In this document: in pieces, positions 48,501-59,629 of the stretch
How the letters are laid out: every line of letters starts with the position of its first letter
Position numbering within the stretch: the stretch's first letter is position 1
Assembly: GCA_003864495.1 (NCBI GenBank)
Contig: ML133459.1
Location: 315,984 to 379,983 of the forward strand
Length of the DNA stretch: 64,000 nt
DNA from: Nemopilema nomurai
Taxonomy: Eukaryota; Cnidaria; Scyphozoa; Rhizostomeae; Rhizostomatidae
Direction: 5' to 3'
The notes under the pieces: generated by a model
Told to the model about the DNA's origin: nothing
Databases searched by the model: none
The model's input: the letters and a program-made list of their open reading frames with translations, nothing else
Program-made: the position numbers and the translations under genes

Positions 48501-49178
48501 GTGAGCCAGACCCATCTGCATGACAGACATGGTAATTCGCCATCTTTTGCTTTCCTTCCTTCATCTCGAAGGCCCAGTGACCCATTTAGTTGTTCCCCCC
48601 CCCCCTGAGATTGTCAATCTAAGGGGAGCACCTAGCAAAGTTTTGAAAGCCTACATGAAGTGGTGTTGATGAATTGAAAAGAGTGACAAAACTTTGTTTC
48701 GTATACTCTAAGGGGTTTATAGGTAGGGGGTTTACAGGTAGGGGTAGGGATAGGTAAGGGGTTTATAAAGGTAGGGGTTGGCAATTAAAAGAGAACCCGG
48801 GATACGTTTCAAGAATGTATAGAAAAGCACAAGCATGTCGCAGATGTGCCAGGGTTCTGGACGAGGGGTTGTAATTATGAGGTTCAATACTTGAAGGCTG
48901 GCTACAAATTCAACTAAAGTGAATGCCACTATTTGTTTATACTACTATTCGTAAATTGGCTTTTTCAATTTCTCCATTCACCAGGTCAGAAGCATGCACC
49001 CTTCTCGTCTACAAGCAGGACTCCGCCGGTCAAGCTGTCTTCAAGTGAAATTTCAGCCGTTCGACAACTGATTACTGGGTACAGAGAGTCTGCCGCGTTT
49101 CTCTACAGATCAGCCGATGAGCTGGAAAATCTATTAAGACAGAGTGAGCAGTATTATGGGCAGCAACAACAGCAGTAG
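30576..49178 (+). CDS. NOL4: Nucleolar protein 4 (NOL4/NOL4L orthologue) with an HTH domain
   Basis: N-terminal exons 30576-30854, 32826-33008 and 33629-34042 are all phase 0. They match the NOL4 N-terminal domain (TKT...[24 protein letters not shown]). C-terminal exons are 43206-43338, 44307-44579, 45116-45201, 45886-46062, 46434-46646, 47112-47159, 48384-48531 and 48985-49178. They match the second NOL4 half: an acidic run, [21 protein letters not shown] (with the exon border there), [22 protein letters not shown], and the terminus [26 protein letters not shown]. Direct joining of 34042 to 43206 keeps frame and gives about 715 residues; missed exons in the gap are possible. An alternative first exon at 40289 gives a shorter form of about 440 residues. 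The molecular function of NOL4 is poorly defined; it is a nuclear, probably DNA- or chromatin-associated protein. An AATAAA signal is at 49438-49443. The identity is firm; the unity of the two halves is inferred. Confidence 0.88.
33284..33422 (+). repeat. G-rich transposon-like fragment in NOL4 intron 2
   Basis: It begins with CAGGGCCGGATCC, a terminus type seen in small hAT-like elements, and holds two poly-G runs (about 33306-33317 and 33403-33412), each followed by GGCGT. No matching right end was found. Confidence 0.4.
35282..35312 (+). repeat. G-rich microsatellite
   Basis: Runs of seven to nine Gs are separated by single A residues. The spacing would allow G-quadruplex formation. It is intronic within NOL4. 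Confidence 0.8.
37745..37879. mobile_element. 135-bp MITE-like element with terminal inverted repeats
   Basis: CAGGGCCGG at 37745-37753 is exactly inverted as CCGGCCCTG at 37871-37879. The interior has no open frame. The flanking eight bases (TCCCATAT and CATTTGCA) do not match, so either the target duplication has decayed or the ends were joined by recombination. Confidence 0.5.
38341..38540 (+). repeat. Polypurine (GA-rich) tract
   Basis: About 190 bases are dominated by A and G on the plus strand with few pyrimidine interruptions, less regular than the tract at 11064-11200. Confidence 0.75.
40047..40073. promoter_or_regulatory. Paired GTCACGTGAC E-boxes upstream of the internal NOL4 first exon
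   Basis: The perfect palindrome GTCACGTGAC occurs at 40047-40056 and again at 40064-40073, 17 bases apart in register, about 215 bases before the ATG at 40289. This ten-base form is the classical high-affinity site of USF and MiT/TFE-type bHLH-zipper factors (the CLEAR motif). The position suggests promoter elements for the short NOL4 transcript; this is inference. Confidence 0.55.
40289..40339 (+). CDS. NOL4: Alternative first coding exon of NOL4 (short isoform)
   Basis: The exon starts at an ATG preceded by AAA and encodes 17 residues ([17 protein letters not shown]). It ends in phase 0 at a GTAGGT donor, compatible with the phase-0 acceptor of the exon at 43206. No acceptor-like polypyrimidine-AG lies directly upstream, so it reads as a transcription-initiating exon rather than an internal one. 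It would yield a form lacking the NOL4 N-terminal domain but keeping the helix-turn-helix and the C-terminal half. Alternatively, it marks a separate gene whose product shares only the NOL4 C-terminal region. Confidence 0.65.
44307..44579 (+). CDS. NOL4: NOL4 exon encoding a CENP-B/Tc5-type helix-turn-helix
   Basis: The exon encodes 91 residues, with phase 1 at both ends (acceptor TTTATAG, donor GTAAGC). After a basic segment ([16 protein letters not shown]) it shows the CENP-B/Tc5 transposase DNA-binding pattern: an acidic helix ending LLNWVKKFQ, a [13 protein letters not shown] helix, then [17 protein letters not shown], the most diagnostic part of that family. It should bind DNA. I do not recall this domain in vertebrate NOL4 or NOL4L, where the corresponding region is a low-complexity linker. 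Domain identity is by recognised motif; no profile search was run. Confidence 0.85.
46061..46184 (+). repeat. 25-bp minisatellite that duplicates a NOL4 splice donor
   Basis: Five head-to-tail units of 24-25 bases begin exactly at the 3' end of the exon ending at 46062: 46061-46085, 46086-46110, 46111-46134, 46135-46159 and 46160-46184. The typical unit starts ATGTAAGTAGGGGGAAT and ends TACTTTG. Unit 1 carries the real donor AAT|GTAAGT. Unit 4 carries an identical GTAAGT and unit 5 carries GTACGT. Reading past the first donor meets an in-frame stop within unit 1-2. Confidence 0.85.
46754..46850 (+). repeat. Possible dispersed repeat in NOL4 intron
   Basis: The run TACCGTAAAACCCCCAATG, AGCGCCCCTACTTTTGAACG and AATAAACGTCCCGCC resembles short TACCGT...GCGCCC repeats scattered in many invertebrate genomes, ending in an inverted AGCGTTTATTGG near 46831-46842. 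Only one copy is visible in the window, so this rests on memory of the pattern. Confidence 0.35.
48713..48779 (+). repeat. GGTAGGGG-type short tandem repeat
   Basis: There are repeated GGGGTTTATA and GGTAGGGG blocks in the NOL4 intron before the last exon, flanked by a poly-C run near 48594-48605. No function is evident. Confidence 0.6.
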
Positions 49179-52100
49179 CAACAGGAAAATAGCACGAGCA
49201 ACAACGTTAGTAGCAGTCATCATTTGTCATGTTTGGTACGAGGCTGCGGAGAAACCTGTGTAGAGAGTTTCTAAAACGAGGTTGGCGTTTGTTAATTCGA
49301 AGAGAAATATTGATTTGTTCTATGAAAGGGTTTGTGCATAAGGGTAATCGGTGTTCGAATATTCCCTGTTCCCAGGCTAGGCATGGTGTTGTGATTTCAT
49401 GCCAAGGGGTGCAGGGCTGTTTTACATTAGCGTTGAAAATAAACTAGATATTTGAAGATTCTTCAATGAAAGCTGATTGGGTGATCCTTTTTCAGAGCCC
49501 CCTGCACCAACAGCGCTCCATTTTATTAATGTCTCCTTCCCAGTGGTACATTTTCCTTCTCCCCGCAGCTTTGCAGTTGACTACTACCTAATGGAAGTAT
49601 GACCCATAGTCACATCCACGCAGAATAATGCCAAATCACCTTAAATAAACTTGTTTTCTTGCCATGTCGCCATGCAAACTCGTGTCTTGAGCCGTCTACA
49701 TGTTCTTCGCTTTATCTCCAAGCATTGTTCCCCCCTTCCCCTGCGTTATTCTATTTTGTATCCAGTCGGTGATATGTTTTAAATTGGGCTTAAAGATTTG
49801 AAGGGTTTTTAAAACCAAAGACGTTGCTAGTTAATCTGCAAAACGAAAACGAAGCGCTTAGACACGAAACAATTCTGCTCGTATGACACTCCACACAAAC
49901 TTCAATTTCATGATATCATAGAATGTTCAGTAGATCTGATCTCTGATCCCACGTTGGGCGCCCCGTCTCATTTCTAGACTAGCTGATGGGTTTGAAAAAC
50001 TGGCTTGTCCTATTTATGTGGAATTGCTAATTACGTTTGTCGGGTAGTTTCCCTCTTTATTTCATTTAGAATTTGTTGCACGTTATCTAACTTTGATTTA
50101 GATTTCTTCAATACGCCAATCGTATTAAAATTAATTTATTTCATTAAGTCATCTAATTCTGTAGAAGCACTTCTGAAGATACAGCGAGTAAAAGCTGTAA
50201 CGATTCGATGCAATGCCGCCATATTGATTCCAAAGCGTATGCATCCTTCCCCAAGCATTTCTCATCATCCTGTACCGCCATTGTCAATACAGCCTTTTTC
50301 ACGTATTGTTTCCAGTCCCTAAATAATCCTTTCACGTACTGTCCTACCTGCCAACACTGTAAAACATACATGCGCATAGTGATTCTCCTATAACGTTTTA
50401 AATGCAATTCTATTCATATGATTTATTTGAATTCTTCAGCTAATTACGCGACCAGCTTACCATCTGCGGATGAAAAACTGCCTTTGCTCTTTAAACGCTT
50501 AAAAGTTCAGCTGGGGCTTATGAAGTTCCAAGAAGATATGATTAAATGAATGCATTATTATACCTTGGGTGAGATGTGGGGAAAGCTTTCAAAAAGCTGA
50601 GGTAATGGCGTGCAGTAGAATTCTCCTTTTAGGCCCGTCATTTCACTATGAAGCCACTCGATGTGTGGGCATCTCAAGTTTTACTAAAAAAGATTGTTTC
50701 TGTTTTCTGACAATCGCTGAGGTGTTTTCAAGCCTTCCAGTTTTGAATTTTTGGGGATTGATGCCATATTTCCGCTTAATGTTTCTATGAGTATGTTTTC
50801 GGGCTTTTGTTTAGGACGTGTTTTGAAAGAGCTTTGATCGTGCTGCCAGGCAGTGCTAGAATGACACCCCCGTCTAGTACAACAAAGACGCAATGCTACC
50901 AGTTGGCAAATCTAGTATTCCCCCGTCATTTGAAATAGGATCGATTGTGTTCCTTATAATGAAATCCTCAAAGTATAAAACATAATGTCACAGAGCGCCA
51001 TTGTTCATAACCTATATTATTTATTTATTGTATGATAGTAGAGTCTTAGATAAATAGTAGCTCATTTCAAACAGTTGGAAATTACATAGATTTCTATAGA
51101 ATTAAATTATAGCCTTAGACGTGTCACTTACTTCTGAATCGCAGGACCTTGATTGCCTTAGTTTTTGACCGGTAAATAACGATGCTTCTGGTAACATGTT
51201 TTGGATAATACCAGTGTCGTTTGAAGACAGAAGCTTTGCACAGCTAGCAATCGGTAGGCCCATAATTGAGTTATCTTGATTAGAGCCTAGCTCCTTTTTT
51301 ATCTAAAATATGGAACATGATTGTCTATGCCCCCATTTGCATATCCCCTGTTATCCCCATAAGTAATCTCCTGTCCTCAAATGACTGTTTTTCTACTGTT
51401 TCTAGTGATGTGCGCCCCCTACCCTTCAAACATCTGATACGCGCTTTCATTTCGCAAAGCATTCTGGGCAGCATCTCATTAGCGACAAGCAACAACAACA
51501 TTTATTTGCCCAGAAGAATGAGTATCGTTAAAGGTCATCACTTGTTGCTATGCTTCGTCAGAAAAATGTTAAACAAAGATTAAGAAGTGTTGTTTGGTCT
51601 TTTGAGCCGTCGTATTTTGTGGTGTGTTGATATGAAGTTTAGATATTTTTGTTTTGTTCCGTATGAATTTACAGGACTTCAGGGTTGCTTAAAGCACGTG
51701 TTCACAATCTCGTAGTCGGCAATGTCATATTTAAATTCTGTATCGATTTCCACTTGTTGACAAATAAAAATTACAGATTAAGTTGAAAATGGTGCCTGCT
51801 ATCTTTTTCGTTTACACTTCGTTACAAGAAAGTGATATACACGATTTTTAATAAGGAACCACTTTATAAGGAACCTACATGTAGAAGGCCGCAATATTCA
51901 AAGAACTTATACCACTAAAAATGAAATCACTAAGGAACTTTTTGATTTGAAATTTTTTTATAACTGCAAGCATCAAGAACAAAAAAGCTGGTTCCATTCA
52001 TTTGCAGCGAATACTCACATAGATTATTTACTATTCGTGTGTCAAGTGCTTCATTGAGTAGTTTCCGCATATGCTGTCTCGCCCCTCTCTCTATTAAGTG

Positions 52101-53242
52101 TTAAGGCTTATTGTAGTCAAAACACCGAAAGCGAGAACTTAAGGAACTTTTGGTACTAAAATCTGATGATTCGAGGTCTACGAATAAGGAACTTTTGGAA
52201 CTAGGCCTCGAGGTAGGTTCCTTACAAAAAAGCTTGTATGTTGCAAAGGATCTGAATTTATGCATACGGGGAAAGGCGTTGCTGCAAATCAGGCCTGAAT
52301 TAATGGAAATATATTCCTCCAGCTGCCACCGTATTTGCAAAGCATCTTGAAATGCGGTTACCAAGGAAACGACGTTGTTTGTTGCTATTTTGATTGCCGT
52401 GTCACTGCCACCTACAATGTTCTTTCACCGAAATAAAAGAACGGCACCTACACGAGACGTCAAACAAGTCCCATAGGCCTATTTATTAATTTCTAAATTT
52501 TTGCCCTAAATCGCATTAACTACGAAGTAAAGGACAAAAAGTTAGATATTGAATCTATATTTATATTGTATACGCCCGGACAGACTATGATATTGAATCT
52601 ATGTTTAATAATTTAGTTAATCCCAGTCTAAAATAAAGTCACGATTTCCCTGCAAACGAAGGCAGGTCGAAATGATTGACGGACGTGGCACCATTCTCTC
52701 AAGGCCATTTGTAGCTGCTCGCGTTACTCGATACGCATTGACCTCAAATGAGAAATTTGTTGTCAATACACATGTTGCTCTGTTTCTTATGAAAACAATC
52801 GAAAACTGACTTGATCCTGCTAAAAGAATCTAGAGGGGGTTAATGACTAATCTATACTTCAAAGCTTTCTGTTTCAAATAAAACGCTTGAGATGGGAGTT
52901 TTGTCATTCTGTGTAAATGTATTTCAAATGACTTTTAATTAATCAAAACTGGTTCTTTCTTACAGTTGTTTAGGGTTGAATAATGTAGAAAATATATCAT
53001 TTTCGTATCAAATATTCATGCTGTAAGACTGAGATGAATTGAAAGGTTTCATTAAGGTACTTTATGGAAGTTCAAAAATTCTCTTCATACTGGTCCGAAA
53101 TAACAAGATATTAATTACGTGTTCCGCATTGGGCGCTGACCCTGCACAGGCGCATTAACACCGTTGCCGGGCGAAGAGAAGTAACTCACTGGAAAAGGCT
53201 TGAAAATAGCAAAAGCCCATTTTTTAAAGAACAAACAAGAAA
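49179..53242. other. NOL4 3' UTR and intergenic DNA before CIB1
   Basis: The NOL4 3' UTR probably ends soon after the AATAAA at 49438. The rest has no supported exon. Between about 51850 and 52220 the motif AAGGAAC recurs at least six times in both orientations among partly similar flanks, suggesting a decayed repeat. Open frames such as 50005-50322 and 51317-51583 have no homology that I recognise. Confidence 0.5.
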
Positions 53243-56200
53243 ATGGGTGGATCTCATTCACAGTTCACAGAAGAGGAACTTAAGGAATACCAGGTTTGCA
53301 TTTGTAGCCTGCGATTACACGAGAGTGTCTTCTTAGCCACCGCAAGTGTTTTCCTTAGGCCAACGCTTGATCTTTCTCGCACATCAGAAAGGTTCAGTTG
53401 CGGTGTGATGGCAATTTATCAGAATCACGCAAAGAAAACTATTCGTTTTATTAAGTGCTTTGTTCTATTGCCAAAAACTGTTTCGATGAAAGAGTTTCAA
53501 ATGCAAAGATGATTGCCATTACAAGCTTGCTCCGAGGGATCAAATTTAACTGCTTCGTATTAAGGTCTAAAAGCGGTCGTGTTAATTTTCTATAATATAC
53601 GGGTAAGCTATTCGTTTATCTGGAGGGTAAATTTGAGTCATCTACTGTTCTTTTCACAGGATCTTACGTTTTTCACCCAAAAAGAGATTTTACAGTGAGT
53701 ATGAACAAGTCTCCTTACAACCTCGAGAAAATATTCAGTTGTAGAATTTGTTTCGGCTTACAACGAATCGTTTCCGCTTATGGCTGCAAAGCTCATATTT
53801 CAATTAGACCCTTGAAAAGGAAGGAGTTGGTGATTTTGTGCATCTTGAATTGGATTTTTTCTTACAATATGATTCTTTTTAACAAGTTGGTCATGTTTGT
53901 TTAAGTTTTGTGCAACTGCAAATGACTAGCCTTTTGTTTACATATGGTTGTGCATGGATAGTTTTTTATGCAAATGAAGGAAGTTGATCATTACTCAAAA
54001 TTAATGACCTGAATGGATATCTTATGAAACAGGAAAAAGGCTTGTGACACATAACATGTGAAAGGGTTCTGGTTGGCAATTTACTTCCTTGTTTGTTCAA
54101 GATTTCAAGGGCTGTGAATCATTCATGCAGCTAGTTCAGACAAATACACACAGGGCTAGCCTGAGGTATTAAGGCGGTTAGCCTTGGACAATCTACAATA
54201 ATATAAAAATTAATGAAAATTATGCTGTTGGCAACTTTCCACTTAAAAATTTGGATTCTCTTATGATGATGCTGTGAACACACTTTGCTGATAGAGCACT
54301 TCTCGCAGTCAAAACTTCTCTCAGTTTAGACTGCATCTGACAATATTAAACAGTCTTCAGTGTCAGCCAACTTTTGCCCATGATATCCCAGCATTATTTC
54401 TGGCAATTGTTTTATTTTTGTTTAAGTCATCACCAGGTAATTCCTCATCCCCTGATCATCATGTTAGACTTGAAACTTGGAGAAGCAACTTGATGGAAAC
54501 AAAGTAATTTAAACACTTTTCTCAATAGCTGTCACAAACGGTTTGCAAGTTTGGATGTGGAAGCAGTTAGGCAGGACAGAAATGCCAAATTACCAATGAG
54601 AAAGATCATGGAACTGGATGAACTGAAGGTTGGATCCTTATTCTTATTTTGTTGTCAGATTAGTGGGGCATGTCAGATTAATGTTTGTGTAGAGAGCTGT
54701 TCTCTTGCACCAAATTCCAGTTTATACCCATCTCTATCCGAGCATAATTTCAATCAGTGGTTCCATTGCATGTTGATAGAAGATTACGGCTGTGTTGGTT
54801 TCTGTTTTCATCAGAAAATTTATGGTTTTACAACACATCAGTAAATAAGAATTTTAGACTCAAGACAGGCAAAAGGATAAAATATTGAAGTTGGTAGGCT
54901 TTGCATAATAATATTGGTTTGAAATATGGTAATCATTCACATAAAGGCTTTTGTGAAGTGGAGTTAACAGATGCAAAGGGTAGATCAGCTTGATAGCTTT
55001 CCAGATTTGGCATGCTGACTTCCTCGGCTCCAACCATTTCATGCTTGTCATATGTCTCTAATTTATAGATTTTATAATTAACTTAGTTTTTTGTCTTTCC
55101 GATCTGAGATTATGCCACTGAATATTATATTTTGGGCATTCATTTTTGTTTTTAGGTCAATCCATTTAGGGACAGAATATGCAAAGTGTTTTCAACTTCA
55201 GGAGATGGAGATATGACATTTGAAGATTTCCTGGACATGATGTCCACTTTCAGTGAGTCTGTAAGTCTTGAAATCCTCCAACTTTTTCCATTTATATACA
55301 AGACATTTTTCAACTTATATATATCTTTTTTAACTAGAGTATCGTACCAGATGCATCACAGCAAGTCTCACAGAAAGGCTCTAAAATATGTTGATTGTTA
55401 TGATTAATAAATTAAATAATATATATATTATTTAATATATTATTTTGTGGACCAAAAACTTTTTTTGTTTATTTTCCTCAACACCCTTTTAGGCACCCAA
55501 AAGTTTCAAAGTGGAGTATGCATTCAGAATTTATGGTATGTTGTAAGGAAACCTTTTGTATGAATGCCTTGCTTATAATTCCATTTTTTCTGTAATGTGT
55601 AGCTTTATGAATTAACCATTTTTCATAGTGGATTTTCCAAATTAAACACAATTTGCAAAGTGTTATGAAGTTTTGAAAAATATGCAGTCTGTCTTAGCAT
55701 CTGTAATATTTAATGGGAAGAAACAATTCTGCAAAGAGGGGGTACTTTGTTCTAATGTGTAATTGATTTGTCTTCAATGTCTGTTTTTAAAATTTACTTT
55801 AAAATTCATTTGCCTTGCAATGCAGACTTCAATGAAGATGATTGTATTGATGAAATGGATTTGAAAAGGGTAATAAGACGTCTATGTGGAGATCAAAAGC
55901 TCCCAGATGACAGCATTACCACAATTATAAGAAAGGTAAGATTGTCCTGCATCAATTTTATTTGGTATGTCTTAATTCTAACAATTATTTTTATAAAAAT
56001 CTTTGGATAACTTAAAAAAAGGATAAAAGAGAGTAATTTTAAAAGCAGACCTGGCATTTCAACAGTAATATTTTCTGAGGAAGAAAGGAAAGAGTACCAA
56101 TGCAACTCTTAAGGAAAAGGTTTCCGCAATATCTTTGGCCTTCTAATGGTAAGATGAATGTGTAATGCCTAAATTAGTTCTGCAATGTTTTTGTGCTTCA

Positions 56201-56697
56201 AAGTATTGTTTTAGTGGCACTATCATGTTTCTTCTTTTCCTTAGACAATGGAAGAAGCTGATCTTGATGATGACAACAAACTTTCCTTTCCTGAATTTGA
56301 GCATGTTATTTCAAAAGCACCAGATTTTATGAAGTAAGTGAAATGACAAAAGCTTTTTAAAATTTAGAGAACCAGTAAGTATACTGAAGTATATTAAGTG
56401 TTGGACAAACAAAAAATTTGTATGCTAAATCATGCTTCTGTTGTTTCCCACTATTGTGAAGTTTTTTACCACAAGACATTTGGCTGAGACTTTTCTTTGC
56501 TATTAATGCAAAAAGCACTTAAACTACTTTGCTTGTCTGGTTTAAGAAAAGTCATTTTTCAAATGTTTTTTTTGCTTTATAGATCTCTTTGGTTATAGAG
56601 ATTTTATAGAGAGATTATAGAGAGATTATAGAGAGAGGTTATTGAATTTGACTTATACTTTCTTGTTTTTTCTAGCTCATTCAGGATTCGAATGTAG
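53243..56697 (+). CDS. CIB1: Calcium and integrin-binding protein (CIB1-like)
   Basis: Eight exons join in phase: 53243-53293, 53660-53694, 54529-54628, 55156-55260, 55493-55535, 55826-55935, 56245-56333 and 56676-56697, giving 184 residues (human CIB1 191). CIB proteins are EF-hand adaptors that bind integrin alpha tails and, for some members, TMC channel subunits. The N terminus MGGSHSQ fits N-myristoylation (Gly2, Ser6) and, with EYQDLTF and [14 protein letters not shown], is closer to CIB1 than to CIB2. The first two EF hands are degenerate, as in the family. EF3 (D-N-D-C-D-D pattern in [13 protein letters not shown]) and EF4 ([15 protein letters not shown]) look calcium-competent. The C terminus is FRIRM. 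An AATAAA lies at 56755-56760. It could be the pre-duplication orthologue of several vertebrate CIBs. Confidence 0.93.
55411..55436. repeat. 26-bp perfect AT palindrome in a CIB1 intron
   Basis: Only A and T occur, and the sequence is fully self-complementary about its centre at 55423/55424, so it can extrude as a cruciform. Probably a microsatellite expansion product. Confidence 0.8.
56590..56640 (+). repeat. GATTATAGAGA short tandem repeat
   Basis: About four imperfect units of GATTATAGAGA lie just upstream of the last CIB1 exon, ending about 35 bases before its acceptor. The tract is intronic. Confidence 0.75.
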
Positions 56698-59629
56698 ATG
56701 GGTCCTGGAAGATTTGGTACTGCATTTCCTCAATTTTGGAAATTTTGTAGGACAAATAAACATATGTTCAGGAGCACTATATATTCACATGCATTTAATG
56801 TAGATTTGTATTGAATGTTCATTAGTAAAATATTGGTCTAGTTAGGGGAATCCATTTTGTCATAATTAGGCTTGAAAACTTTTAGCAGCTGTTGAAGATT
56901 TAGAAGAATTTATCTTTCCATGGCCCCCCTCATGCAACAAGTTGTTTGGATAAACACGTTTGAATGCTGTTTAAAAATTTTGATCCTTGTGAATGTTGTC
57001 AGTTTAAATATTCAGTCATTCTAGATAATCTCACCCAGTATCTTGTATCGGATGCTTTAAGCATCAGTAGGTTGCAGGGGATTGACCATTCAGTTTGGTA
57101 AATGTTTGCTTGACTAGTGATGGATTGCCTCTCTCTCTGTGTAAGTAATGTCTATACTATTGATGCACTCATTACAAAAAATGTTTTCTTTGTTTTAAGA
57201 GATAATTGTTATTTGCCACCATATCAAGCTCAATGCTCAATGACTTAAAAAAAATGAGTAAGAGAAGTCTTAACTTGAAATTGAATGGTGATGAAAACTT
57301 CACCGAAATTTAAATCTTCTTAGTTTCCAAAGATACTACTTTAATATTTTATGCAAAGCTTTCATAAAGCATTTTATAGACAAATGCCTTGTCTTTTTCT
57401 GAATTTAATAAAAAAAGGAAGACAATTCCCTTAGTTTTGCCCTGAATTGTGCCTGGTTTCAATTCCACTTGGTTGTAAGTAATTAACCATTTTTTCTCTT
57501 TTGTTATAAGAAGATAATCCAGTAATCTAAGCTATATGTACATTTCCTTTAGAGTGCCTGAAACACTTTTTAAGTCTGGGTTTCACTTATCAGGACTCAG
57601 TCTTTTTTGTGAATATTTAAAGCTGTTACTTTAAGTAAATATGCTATATTGGTTTATTTAGTCCTAGTTAAAAATAGATGAAACATATGGCTTGTATTTT
57701 GCATGTAAAGATAAGGTCCTTTTCCTTTCTGTTCTTGTGCATTTGTTGGCTCCTGTGTTGATTTATTATTTGTTTTTGAATAAACTGTAGAAAAAAATGA
57801 GTATTGGGGCATTATTTTTGAAAAAAAAGTATTTTTTTCTAGTCTCTTCACCTAATTCGTAATTGATTGAAGAAAAAATAATCTGTCACCAGTTGTTGAA
57901 ACTACAAACAGAGCTAAATAACAGCCATGGCAGGCATGACCTCTAGTTCATTGTATGTTTTTTTAAGCATGATGCTTATAAACATATTCAAGCTCAGATA
58001 GGACATTTTCTCAAGCATATTATGCTAAGCATATTTCCCAGCCTTGGTTTTTACTTACAATGTCTTTTTTATTACTTAAAGTTGAAGAACCCTAACCAGT
58101 GTGGCAATTCCCTGGAAAAGATTCTAAGTAACATGTGAGCAAGGCCTTAAAAATGGAATTAAAAATGTGAATCTTGTTGCGTTCAAAAACTACATTATAA
58201 TTACCATAAGAATTTGGATATAATTTTTCTGGAAAATAAGCCTAACCTAGGCATATTTTGTGCCTGCTGTGTTATCACCATAAACATATATCATCCTTTT
58301 TAAACATTTGCATGCTTATAAACAGAAATGGAATTCTCATTCTCAACGGTAAAGTTAAGACAGTGAAATTTGGCAAGTGAAATAATTAGAAAAGTTAAAT
58401 TAGCTTCTCCAAAAATTATTTGCAAGTAGTTTATGGTAGTGTATAAAGATTGCATTTTTGATCATATCAATAAAGAACAACCAAAACTATAAGCTAAATT
58501 TATATTAAACTTTGACATGCATGGCTAGGAAAGACACAATGTCACTGTGTCTTCTCACCACAAATGCCACATACAGTTCAACAAATAAAGGGAAAAGAAA
58601 ATAAGAAAAAATGTAATAAAAACTACAGAAAGAAAAGCAAGGAGCTGCTGCTGTATTGTGGCATTAAATTAACCTTACAGAGGCCTTAACGAAGGGTATT
58701 GTTGCCTCCAACATCTTTTTGCAACTGTACCCGAATTCTGATCTCCAGAGTAAATGACAAAGGTCTCTCATATTTAAATCGCCAACATTTAATCAATTGA
58801 TACCTGAGGACTGGTCAAAGAGATCATGGTGTTTCATGCTGTATAGAGGGCAGTGTATTGGGTCTACACATAAAAATTAATATCATTCATCAAATATGTG
58901 TGTTATTTGGATTATTATTCATTATTAATCATACAATCAATGCAGGCTAACATGCACAATTTTTAGCAAACAAGTGCCTTGATGTGAGAGATAATTTTTT
59001 AGCAGCAGCTGCTGTTGATAGATAGATTATATCTAGGTTTTAAGAGCAGTGGTAGAATTGTTTGAAACTAGATTAAGAGGCTAATTTTCTGTATTTGAAA
59101 ATCCACCACTGTGATTCACTGGGTACAAAATCTAAAATAGAACTTGCTGTTATGCAATGTAAGTTGATAGGGTCATAGCTGCACTTAAGAGGAAGGTTCT
59201 TTGGAGGAATTTTCAAGATGTCATGGGAAGCTTCAGAGATTGTTTTGTAATTCGGAGTATGTAGTGTGGAATGAACAAATTCACAGTCTGCAAACCAATA
59301 CTTCAGGTTATTTTGTGCAAAAAAGACTAAAATGAATTGACAAGAACGGTGTAGCTGTAGATTACTTATGTGATATATGAAGGGTTGCACTGCTGCCAAA
59401 GCCATATAATTCTGATGGATAACATTTATGTACCTGTTTGAATGAGTGCTTAGAGGCTATTTTTGGATAGTTTTAAATCTTGTGCATCTAGAGTTGTAGA
59501 GAAATGTATTGGAGCAGAGAACTGGCATTGCTTTTATGGGGTGGAATGAAAAGAGTGCTGGAGATGTTGCTTCTCTATTTTCTGCACAATGCTTGATCTA
59601 GACTCTCTTCAAGTGATTCCACTGTGTCA
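56698..59629. other. Convergent intergenic region between CIB1 and CIMIP2
   Basis: The first part is CIB1 3' UTR (polyadenylation signals at 56755 and about 57407). The end nearest 59629 is presumably the 3' UTR of the minus-strand CIMIP2 gene. The region is AT-rich and I see no supported exon; the frames at 57654-57851 and 59073-59405 show no recognisable domain. Confidence 0.5.
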
